The notes below the pieces were generated by a model that was given only the letters and a program-made list of their open reading frames with translations, did no database searches and had not been told where the DNA came from. DNA of 64,000 bases from Balanoglossus misakiensis. Taxonomy: Eukaryota; Hemichordata. Location: the NCBI GenBank assembly GCA_040954595.2, contig CM082587.2:7316001-7380000 (forward strand). Reading direction: 5' to 3'. Every line of letters starts with the position of its first letter. Position 1 is the first letter of the stretch. The position numbers and the translations under genes were made by a program. Shown here piece by piece: positions 35,500-46,600 of this stretch.

Positions 35500-37073
35500 T
35501 TCCACGTCTGATGGATTCCAAAAGAAGTATACTGGGTCTAGTATTGTTAATGTGCCATTTAACCCACCCCAAATCAAAGACTGGTGTATACAAGTACACT
35601 GTACATGTACTGATGGATTGTTAAGGCTTGTACCAATGACTATGTATTGACCTAGGACCCCCCCCCTTTTTTTATTGAAGCCACCCTGTTCAACCCCTCG
35701 TTCTCGCACAAGTGGATGCGTTGATTAATTATTCGTCAGCAGCTTGTCAATCTTTTGCTTTTGTTAGTGTCCCCATTTTCCGAGCTCGGTTCCTGCGATG
35801 TAAAGTCCGTCTGTCGATTTTATTTTCACCTTTCTAGGACATTTCGTGGTTATTTGAGATTTAGTATTTCCGAACGAAGGCACGGGCTCTTCAATCTCCT
35901 AAAACTATAGATTTCAGGGCTGGTTGCAGCTCCGCGGCAAGTGACCGTGTCCAAAAATGCCATGTAAAAAATGCAAAGTATGTACGACGGTTATACCGCA
36001 GTGGTTGACTACTGGAGTGACCTGGACCTAAGTGAACTGTCTCAACAAAGCATGATATTATAATTGCAAGTGGCCCACCTAGTTAGGTTAATGGCGAGGT
36101 TTCGCAGCCCAGCCACTCACGTAGCTGTGCGTTGGTGCATATAGGTATTTAAAAAAATAACCAACACATCCATCCATACAAACACATTCAAAGCATGTTT
36201 AAAATCATGAACCGAGCCTCAAGTTGAGATAGCAAAGTGCCCATCTTTCATTTCAATACCATAGTCTAATTAAGTAACAATTAAGTAACACAAGTCTAAT
36301 TAAGAACGTAAAGAAGCTTACCTTTCGATAATGTGCTTTGGTATGCACAGTAAGCCACAATCACGTGGGGATTGGATTGTAATGTACACGGCGATCGTAT
36401 CCAATTCCCACGTGACTGTGCAGTAAGCAAAACAGTTGACTTCCTCGACCAAGCAGAGCGCACCCATTGGCAGAATTGAGCCAGGGAACTAGTCTGACCG
36501 CCCATAGATCCCCGAGAAAATTCCAACGCAGGTAAATTATCGATACGTATAGTTCAAGCCATATTCCAAAATTACATTTAGTTCTTATGAAGAAAGTAAG
36601 TTTTCATATCCCAAATACTGGCAACTCAGCTCCATACTTGCAACAATAAAATAATAAGTTTTATAGTTATTGTAGCGTGTTACTTTCAAAATATAGGTCT
36701 TGCACCCTAATGTATCTTTATTTTACTAGTAATGTCTTTGTTTAAAAAGAAAGCTCTCTCTCCAACCCTCTGTATTTAGCGTTTAAAGGCCATTCATGCA
36801 CTGCCATTTGAGGACAAAGAGGGGCAGCTGCCACGATGATGTCATCCTAGATGGAATTCTTGAGGGCAGTTTACACACTTTGGGGTTTGACAAACAGTTG
36901 TACCTGCAGGTATTATTTTGCCACATTCTACCGCATTTCCGTGTTACAGCTTCATTGATAGGAAAGACTATGAAATTAATAATATTTGCAGTTTTAATTC
37001 AGTGACGCCAGAGAATAATAAAATTCGACAGACGAAGACGTCTTTTTTGAGGGGGGAATCTTAACTATATCTT
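35500..37073. other. Region between the two decarboxylase copies
   Basis: This is the 5' flank of copy A and the 3' flank of copy B. It contains an inverted repeat at about 36357-36420 with a CACGTG in each arm. It also contains a possible 5' exon (see findings). The last part, about 36980-37073, matches the flank downstream of copy A, showing that the duplicated block runs past the stop codon. Confidence 0.6.
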
Positions 37074-37868
37074 TTACATGTATTTAACTTTTAACAAAGT
37101 GGTATTTTCTTGAATGATTTGTAGGCACAAATCGATATGCTTTCGATGAGTTCGAAAACATAAAATACATATTCTGAGGAAATATTTTCCCCTAAACATC
37201 ACGGATGACATTAAGACTCTTCCGTCAGCCAAAATGTTTTCTTGAAGCTCCCTGTTGAATTTGTCTGTCAGGTCATCGTCTTTGGCGTCGTAGTAGAAGA
37301 CCACTGTACTAAGCTGTGGGTTTAACTTAGATACAAACCCCTCAATAGCTAGAAAAGAAACGAAAGAAAGAAATCGTATTTTAACGGTAACGTCGAAAAC
37401 GTTATAAAAGGGTGGTCGATTACCCTATTTCAGAAGAAATTCTTTCTCAATATGATAGTTGTAGCTGTCAGAATCATAATATTTCTATAAATTGTCATTC
37501 GTCCCTTGCAAGATGCCCCGTTCTCCTGACAAAAAGTGAAATTTTAATTTGGCAGCAATATATCACACAAATAATACCAATTTTATTTTTCATAGTTTCC
37601 CCTTGGGTACTAAACATTTGACCATGCAAATAATGAAAATCGGTCTCACATGTAATTTTTTCGTGGAAATACTTGGCTAGCACGAGCTTTTCTTCCAGTG
37701 CCGTTGCAAACGCTTTCACGCCAAACAACTTCAGCGGCAGCCACATTCTTAGACCTCTGTGGAAGAAAACAATTGTTGCATATTTTAATCTCCTAATCTC
37801 GAATGCGCATATATCAAGATGTCTACTATATACAGTACTATGTTGACACAATACGATAAATACTATGA

Positions 37869-38052
37869 CAGAACTTCATGACCTCTGCGCGCGATCTGTG
37901 CAATATGGATTTTATTTTCATGAGTGAGAAGGTGTATTCTTCCGAGTATTTTTACGAGCGATAGCGAGTAAAAATGCAGAAGAATACACCTTCTCACGAG
38001 TGAAAATAACATCCATATTGCACAGATCGCGCGCAGAGGTCATGAAGTTCTG
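37869..38052. mobile_element. 184-bp near-perfect hairpin (foldback element)
   Basis: The left end CAGAACTTCATGACCTCTGC is mirrored at the right end (GAGGTCATGAAGTTCTG). The arms run almost to the centre, GAGCGATAGCGAG. It sits in the copy B intron between exons 39286-39103 and 37756-37650; that intron is about 1.35 kb, against 129 bp in copy A. Confidence 0.75.
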
Positions 38053-38054
38053 TT

Positions 38055-38962
38055 ATTATTGCATATGTTTCCCCAGATTTGACGAAAATCAAAGTTTCGA
38101 TCGTGGCGTATTGATTTTCATTACAGTGATGCGCCAAAGGCTATGCAACCCAGAGAAGGCCGCTCATTGGCCAAAATGACGCAACCTTTGTTATGCAAAG
38201 AAGGGTCATGTGGGGTCATTCCATCAGTGGGTTACCTGAGGTCGTGAGATCGCAGCGATAAATTTCGAAACACTGGCGATAGCGAGAAATTTCCGTAATT
38301 TTCGAGGTTCCAAAACACACTGACAACTAAATGTTCTGTTATTCTGACGATAGTTGGGAAGGATAATAAAAGAACGTGCCAGAATGTTGAAAAATCCGCA
38401 TGTTTCGGCGATCATGTTGGCTCATTTCATCGGTGGTTTAGCTCAGGTCGCAAGATAGCATCGGCAATATTTGAGAAACTGGCGATAGCGAGGGATATTC
38501 CGAGGTTCCCAAACATACTGCCAAATAATGTTTTGTTATTCTGACAAAATTTGGGAAGGATAAGACAATGGCATCTCCGAATGTTGAAAATTCCCCACGT
38601 TTCGGAGATCATACTCCAGCTCTGCCGACGGCGTTCAATGTTTACAAACAAAACGTAGTCCGGCTTGTTTTTACTCATTTGCATATGGGTTGTGAAAAAT
38701 ACCACTTTGTCACGCGCACAACTAAAACAACAATCGGCTTTTTTGCGACTGAAATAAAACTTTTGTTATATCCTCCGGAGGTTTATATGAACTCCAAGTG
38801 ATTGTGTAACAGAACGAGGGTTAAACTTTGAAAGATACGATCGATTGAAGGGGAAATGGGGGATCTTATTCTTCTGGATGCTCATTTGCATATGAGCTCG
38901 CAAAAATACCAGAATTATTATTGCACGGCCCGCTTGGAATACTGTGGTACATATGCAATAAT
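38055..38962. mobile_element. Candidate insertion with 14-bp terminal inverted repeats
   Basis: ATTATTGCATATGT at 38055-38068 is mirrored by ACATATGCAATAAT at 38949-38962. Inside is a tandem duplication of about 195 bp (38217-38416 and 38417-38610), with GGCGATAGCGAG in each copy. No transposase is seen. The same intron in copy A lacks all of this. Confidence 0.45.
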
Positions 38963-39332
38963 TTGTTGTATATTGTCATCAATTCTAAGCAGTAAAACAG
39001 TATCACCACGTGTGTGGCAGTTCCGTTTGCTGTATCCCAAACACTCTTTTGTGTTCGTACAATTTGCCACCACGAATTTGAAACAAATGCTGGTCCCTTT
39101 ACCTGGAGTGTTTGGTTAGCTCGAACGACAGCTCGCACGGCGAAAATTCTAGGTCTCCAGCATCTCCGAGGACATCAGTGTCCTTTGCTGTACTCGTGGA
39201 TTTTGCTGTACGCGTGGAGAAGGCATTGTGAAGTTTGCGACCATCGCGAACCACTACTATTCCCGAGCCAGACGGCAGGAACAGGCCTGAAATATTATGG
39301 AGGAAATATACCACCTTCTCATTCAAGTGCCA

Positions 39333-39645
39333 TAGCTGTGGAAACGCTAGTCTGGTCCCCTGCCCCATTCCCACCGCTTGCTGCGCTACACTAAACATTG
39401 GAGGCATCCATCTTGTGGTATTTGTTTCATGATAAATGGCGGGCCAGGTTTTTTTTGGCCAAGATCGGGTCGTACCTGATCCCTTTCCTTTTAGCGTAGC
39501 GCAGCCAGCAGTGGGAATGGGGTAGGGGACCAGACTGTTCCACCAGGGAGGCGGGGGGGGGGGGGGGGGGCGGAGATATGCTAATTACCTAGCGGACATA
39601 GCATATCCCCCCCCGCCCGACGGAACAGCTGCGTTTCCACAGCTA
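39333..39645. mobile_element. MITE-like element with 15-bp inverted repeats and TA ends
   Basis: TAGCTGTGGAAACGC at 39333-39347 is mirrored at 39631-39645. A second inverted pair lies inside: CTAGTCTGGTCCCCTGCCCC near 39347 and GGGGTAGGGGACCAGACTG near 39518. It lies in the copy B intron between exons 39997-39781 and 39286-39103, and copy A lacks it. Confidence 0.6.
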
Positions 39646-39997
39646 CAAGAGCCACCGTGAAACCGCAGTTGGAAAAGTTATCCTTAAATTTCAGACCAAA
39701 ACAAACACTTATAGTTTCATCATTGCTTGGGCACACACCAACTTTTTTGAGGTGGGCGGTAGGTGAATCAAGCTGATTACCTTTATGTGGATCCAAGATG
39801 GCCGAATCACTCCTCTCAATTCCCTTGAAAAGATGCTTGACCTCATCAACCAGAAGAAAGAATCCGCCATATGCCGCGTCCACATGAAGCCACACATTGT
39901 ATTCCTCCGCCACATCGGCTATTTGGTCAATAGGATCAACAGAGCCGCTCACAGTGTTGCCCGCATTGGCAACAATGATAAAAGGCTTCAAACCGTC

Positions 39998-40383
39998 CTG
40001 TCAAAAAACAAATATAGATATATATTTTAAAAGAAACTGGCAATCTTAAAAGACACCCTTTGCCGGTAACATCTTTTCCCTCGATGTATATGATCGATTA
40101 GCAGCGCCAAAGATATACTCTGATGTCTTCTGTACAGACAGTACACAAAATTTTTCATTTGTTATAGATTGGTTTCTCGCAAAACTGGACTTGCAGCGCG
40201 AGTTCCCATGACGACGTTTAAAGTAAGTCTTGTGGGAAATGCGCGCCATTTCCCTTACAAAAGATCAGCTGCCTCAGAGGCATGGCAGAAGACTATCATC
40301 GTTTGCAAGTTATGATGCATCAGACATTTAAAAAAATATCGAGGTCATACGCGCAGCGGTTTTCAAGTTTTTGATGTGGACGG
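39998..40383. other. Junction between decarboxylase copy B and satellite
   Basis: Up to about 40140 the sequence is homologous to the intron of copy A at about 33960-34100 (for example GACACCCTTTGCC and ATATGATCGATTAGCA in both). After that no similarity to copy A and no coding exon is seen. Confidence 0.6.
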
Positions 40384-40631
40384 ACATACATACATACATA
40401 CATACATACATACATACATACATACATACATACATACATACATACATACATACATACATACATACATACATACATACATACATACATACATACATACATA
40501 CATACATACCTACATACATACATACCTACATACATACATACATACATACATACATACATACATACATACATACCTACATACATAAATACATACATACATA
40601 CATACATTCATACATACATACATACATACAT
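40384..40631 (+). repeat. (CATA)n microsatellite
   Basis: About 60 CATA units with a few CCTA, AATA and TTCA variants. It runs directly into the first satellite monomer. Confidence 0.97.
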
Positions 40632-43600
40632 GATTTTTTTTTAATTGAAGAAATTTTGAAATTTCGCAAAGTCGAAAAATTGTCATTTTTGGATGATTTT
40701 CATGAGCTATAACCCATGATTTTTTTCAAAAATCGAAGAAATTTTGATGTTTCAGAAAGTCGAAAAATGGTCATTTTTTGATGATTTTCATTAGCTATAA
40801 CCCATGATTTTTATCAAGAAATGAAGAAATTTTGATGTTTCGGAAAGTCGAAAAATGGTAATTTTTTGATGATTTTCATGAGCTATAACCCATGATTTTT
40901 ATCAAAAATCGAAGAAATTTTGATGTTTCGGAAAGTCGAAAAATGGTCATTTTTTCATGATTTTCAGGAGCTATAACCCATGATTTTTATCAAAATATGA
41001 AGACATTTTGATGTTTCGGAAAGTCGAAAAATGGTCATTTTTTGATGATTTTCATGAGCTATAACCCATGATTTTTATCAAAAATCGAAGAAATTTTGAT
41101 GTTTCGGAAAGTCGAAAAATGATCATTTTTTCATGATTTTCATGAGCCATAACCCATGATTTTTATCAAAAATCGAAGAAATTTTGATGTTTCGGGAAGT
41201 CGAAAAATGGTCATTTTTTCATGATTTTCATGAGCTATAACCCATGATTTTTATCAAAAAATGAAGAAATTTTGATGTTTTGGGAAGTCGAAAAATGGTC
41301 ATTTTTTCATGAATTTCATGAGCTATAACCCATGATTTTTATCAAAAATCGAAGAAATTTTGATGTTTCGGGAAGTCGAAAAATGGTCATTTTTTCATGA
41401 TTTTCATGAGCTATAACCCATGATTTTTATCAAAAATCGAAGAAATTTTGATGTTTCGGGAAGTCGAAAAATGGTCATTTTTTCATGATTTTCATGAGCT
41501 ATAACCCATGATTTTTATCAAAAATCGAAGAAATTTTGATGTTTCGGAAAGTCGAAAAATGGTCATTTTTTGATGATTTTCATGAGCTATAACCCATGAT
41601 TTTTATCAAAATATGACGAAATTTTGATGTTTCGGAAAGTCGAAAAATGGTCATTTTTTGATGATTTTCATGAGGTATAACCCATGATTTTTATCAAAAA
41701 TCGAAGAAATTTTGATGTTTCGGAAAGTCGAAAAATGGTCATTTTTTCATGATTTTCATGAGCTATGACCCATGATTTTTATCAAAAATCGAAGAAATTT
41801 TGATGTTTCGGAAAGTCGAAAAATGGTCATTTTTTCATGATTTTCATGAGCTATGACCCATGATTTTTATCAAAACATGAAGAAATTTTGATGTTTCGGA
41901 AAGTCGAAAAATGGTCATTTTTTCATGATTTTCATGAGCTATAACCCATGATTTTTATCAAAAATCGAAGAAATTTTGATGTTTCGGAAAGTCGAAAAAT
42001 GGTCATTTTTTCATGATTTTCATGAGCTATAACCCATGATTTTTATCAAAAATCGAAGAAATTTAGATGTTTCGGAAAGTGGAAAAATGGTCATTTTTTC
42101 ATGATTTTCATGAGCTATAACCCATGATTTTTATCAAAAATCGAAGAAATTTAGATGTTTCGGAAAGTCGAAAAATGGTCATTTTTTCATGATTTTCATG
42201 AGCTATAATAACCCATGATTTTTATCAAAAATCGAAGAAATTTTGATGTTTCGGAAAGTCGAAAAATGGTCATTTTTTCATGATTTTCATGAGCTATAAC
42301 CCATGATTTTTATCAAAAATCGAAGAAATTTAGATGTTTCGGAAAGTCGAAAAATGGTCATTTTTTCATGATTTTCATGAGCTATAACCCATGATTTTTA
42401 TCAAAAATCGAAGAAATTTAGATGTTTCGGAAAGTGGAAAAATGGTCATTTTTTCATGATTTTCATGAGCTATAACCCATGATTTTTATCAAAAATGGAA
42501 GAAATTTTGATGTTTCGGAAAGTCGAAAAATGGTCATTTTTTCATGATTTTCATGAGCTATATAACCCATGATTTTTATCAAAAATCGAAGAAATTTTGA
42601 TGTTTCGGAAAGTCGAAAAATGGTCATTTTTTCATGATTTTCATGAGCTATAACCCATGATTTTTATCAAAAATGGAAGAAATTTTGATGTTTCGGAAAG
42701 TCGAAAAATTGTCATTTTTTCATGATTTTCATGAGCTATAACCCATGATTTTTATCAAAAATCGAAGAAATTTTGATGTTTCGGAAAGTCGAAAAATGGT
42801 CATTTTTTCATGATTTTCATGAGCTATAACCCATGATTTTTATCAAAATATGAAGAAATTTTGATGTTTCGGAAAGTCGAAAAATGGTCATTTTTTCATG
42901 ATTTTCATGAGCTATAACCCATGATTTTTATCAAAAATGGAAGAAATTTTGATGTTTCGGAAAGTCGAAAAATGGTCATTTTTTCATGATTTTCATGAGC
43001 TATAACCCATGATTTTTATCAAAAATGGAAGAAATTTTGATGTTTCGGAAAGTCGAAAAATGGTCATTTTTTCATGATTTTCATGAGCTATAACCCATGA
43101 TTTTTATCAAAAATCGAAGAAATTTTGATGTTTCGGAAAGTCGAAAAATGGTCATTTTTTCATGATTTTCATGAGCTATAACCCATGATTTTTATCAAAA
43201 ATCGAAGAAATTTTGATGTTTCGGGAAGTCGAAAAATGGTCATTTTTTCATGATTTTCATGAGCTATGACCCATGATTTTTATCAAAACATGAAGAAATT
43301 TTGATGTTTCGGAAAGTCGAAAAATGGTCATTTTTTCATGATTTTCATGAGCTATAACCCATGATTTTTATCAAAAATCGAAGAAATTTTGATGTTTCGG
43401 AAAGTCGAAAAATGGTCATTTTTTCATGATTTTCATGAGCTATAACCCATGATTTTTATCAAAAATCGAAGAAATTTAGATGTTTCGGAAAGTGGAAAAA
43501 TGGTCATTTTTTCATGATTTTCATGAGCTATAACCCATGATTTTTATCAAAAATCGAAGAAATTTAGATGTTTCGGAAAGTGGAAAAATGGTCATTTTTT

Positions 43601-46600
43601 CATGATTTTCATGAGCTATAACCCATGATTTTTATCAAAAATCGAAGAAATTTAGATGTTTCGGAAAGTGGAAAAATGGTCATTTTTTCATGATTTTCAT
43701 GAGCTATAACCCATGATTTTTATCAAAAATGGAAGAAATTTTGATGTTTCGGAAAGTCGAAAAATGGTCATTTTTTCATGATTTTCATGAGCTATAACCC
43801 ATGATTTTTATCAAAAATCGAAGAAATTTTGATGTTTCGGAAAGTCGAAAAATGGTCATTTTTTCATGATTTTCATGAGCTATAACCCATGATTTTTATC
43901 AAAATATGAAGAAATTTTGATGTTTCGGAAAGTCGAAAAATGGTCATTTTTTCATGATTTCCATGAGCTATAACCCATGATTTTTATCAAAAATCGAAGA
44001 AATTTTGATGTTTCGGGAAGTCGAAAAATGGTCATTTTTTCATGATTTTCATGAGCTATAACCCATGATTATTATCAAAAATCGAAGAAATTTTGATGTT
44101 TCGGAAAGTCGAAAAATGGTCATTTTTTCATGATTTTCATGAGCTATAACCCATGATTTTTATCAAAAATCGAAGAAATTTTGATGTATCGGAAAGTCGA
44201 AAAATGGTCATTTTTTCATGATTTTCATGAGCTATAACCCATGATTTTTATCAAAAATCGAAGAAATTTTGATGTTTCGGAAAGTCGAAAAATGGTCATT
44301 TTTTCATGATTTTCATGAGCTATAACCCATGATTTTTATCAAAAATCGAAGAAATTTTGATGTTTCGATAAGTCGAAAAATGGTCATTTTTTCATGATTT
44401 TCATGAGCTATAACCCATGATTTTTATTAAAAATCGAAGAAATTTTGATGTTTCGGAAAGTCGAAAAATGGTCATTTTTTCATGATTTTCATGAGCTATA
44501 ACCCATGATTTTTATCAAAAATCGAAGAAATTATGATGTTTCGGAAAGTGGAAAAATGGTCATTTTTTCATGATTTTCATGAGCTATAACCCATGATTTT
44601 TATCAAAATATGAAGAAATTTTGATATTTCGGGAAGTCGAAAAATGTTCATTTTTTCATGATTTTCATGAGCTATAACCCATGATTTTTATCAAAATATG
44701 AAGAAATTTTGATGTTTCGGGAAGTCGAAAAATGTTCATTTTTTCATGATTTTCATGAGCTATAACCCATGATTTTTATCAAAAATCGAAGAAATTTTGA
44801 TGTTTCGGAAAGTCGAAAAATGGTCATTTTTTCATGATTTTAATGAGCTATAACCCATGATTTTTATCAAAAATCGAAGAAATTTTGATGTTTCGGAAAG
44901 TCGAAAAATGGTCATTTTTTCATGATTTTCATGAGCTATAACCCATGATTTTTATCAAAAATCGAAGAAATTTTGATGTTTCGGAAAGTCGAAAAATGGT
45001 CATTTTTTCATGATTTTCATGAGCTATAACCCATGATTTTTATCAAAATATGAAGAAATTTTGATGTTTCGGAAAGTCGAAAAATGGTCATTTTTTCATG
45101 ATTTTCATGAGCTATAACCCATGATTTTTATCAAAAATGGAAGAAATTTTGATGTTTCGGAAAGTCGAAAAATTGTCATTTTTTCATGATTTTCATGAGC
45201 TATAACCCATGATTTTTATCAAAAATCGAAGAAATTTTGATGTTTCGGAAAGTCGAAAAATGGTCATTTTTTCATGATTTTCATGAGCTATAACCCATGA
45301 TTTTTATCAAAAATGGAAGAAATTTTGATGTTTCGGAAAGTCGAAAAATTGTCATTTTTTCATGATTTTCATGAGCTATAACCCATGATTTTTATCAAAA
45401 ATCGAAGAAATTTTGATGTTTCGGAAAGTCGAAAAATGGTCATTTTTTCATGATTTTCATGAGCTATAACCCATGATTTTTATCAAAATATGAAGAAATT
45501 TTGATGTTTCGGAAAGTCGAAAAATGGTCATTTTTTCATGATTTTCATGAGCTATAACCCATGATTTTTATCAAAAATGGAAGAAATTTTGATGTTTCGG
45601 AAAGTCGAAAAATGGTCATTTTTTCATGATTTTCATGAGCTATAACCCATGATTTTTATCAAAAATCGAAGAAATTTTGATGTTTCGGTAAGTCGAAAAA
45701 TGGTCATTTTTTCATGATTTTCATGAGCTATAACCCATGATTTTTATCAAAAATCGAAGAAATTTTGATGTTTCGGAAAGTCGAAAAATGGTCATTTTTT
45801 CATGATTTTCATGAGCTATGACCCATGATTTTTATCAAAAATCGAAGAAATTTTGATGTTTCGGGAAGTCGAAAAATGGTCATTTTTTCATGATTTTCAT
45901 GAGCTATGACCCATGATTTTTATCAAAACATGAAGAAATTTTGATGTTTCGGAAAGTCGAAAAATGGTCATTTTTTCATGATTTTCATGAGCTATAACCC
46001 ATGATTTTTATCAAAAATCGAAGAAATTTTGATGTTTCGGAAAGTCGAAAAGTGGTCATTTTTTCATGATTTTCATGAGCTATAACCCATGATTTTTATC
46101 AAAAATCGAAGAAATTTAGATGTTTCGGAAAGTGGAAAAATGGTCATTTTTTCATGATTTTCATGAGCTATAACCCATGATTTTTATCAAAAATCGAAGA
46201 AATTTAGATGTTTCGGAAAGTGGAAAAATGGTCATTTTTTCATGATTTTCATGAGCTATAACCCATGATTTTTATCAAAAATCGAAGAAATTTAGATGTT
46301 TCGGAAAGTGGAAAAATGGTCATTTTTTCATGATTTTCATGAGCTATAACCCATGATTTTTATCAAAAATCGAAGAAATTTAGATGTTTCGGAAAGTGGA
46401 AAAATGGTCATTTTTTCATGATTTTCATGAGCTATAACCCATGATTATTATCAAAAATCGAAGAAATTTTGATGTTTCGGAAAGTCGAAAAATGGTCATT
46501 TTTTCATGATTTTCATGAGCTATAACCCATGATTTTTATCAAAAATCGAAGAAATTTTGATGTATCGGAAAGTCGAAAAATGGTCATTTTTTCATGATTT

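Larger units (their letters stand above)
37074..39997 (-). pseudogene. Group II PLP-dependent decarboxylase, copy B (last four exons; 5' exons missing from window)
   Basis: Tandem paralogue of the gene at 32646-35499. Exons in transcript order: 39997-39781, 39286-39103, 37756-37650, 37348-37074. All have intact frames and splice sites and the same phases as copy A. They encode the region from DGLKPFIIVANAGNTVSG through HVDAAYGG and DPHKG to the stop. Exon 39286-39103 is 24 bp longer than in copy A, an in-frame gain of 8 residues inside FSTRTAKSTSTAKD. The intron sequence 3' of exon 39781-39997 stays homologous to copy A up to about 40140, then is lost. The five 5' exons of copy A have no counterpart before the satellite at 40632. 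The gene is either 5'-truncated, or its remaining exons lie beyond the satellite outside the window. Because the four exons show no decay, the pseudogene label is provisional. Confidence 0.65.

Noticed and set aside
40371-40712. Long open frames of repeating HTYI/YVCM residues on both strands
   Set aside because: They are translations of the CATA microsatellite; no family, no start context and no conservation.
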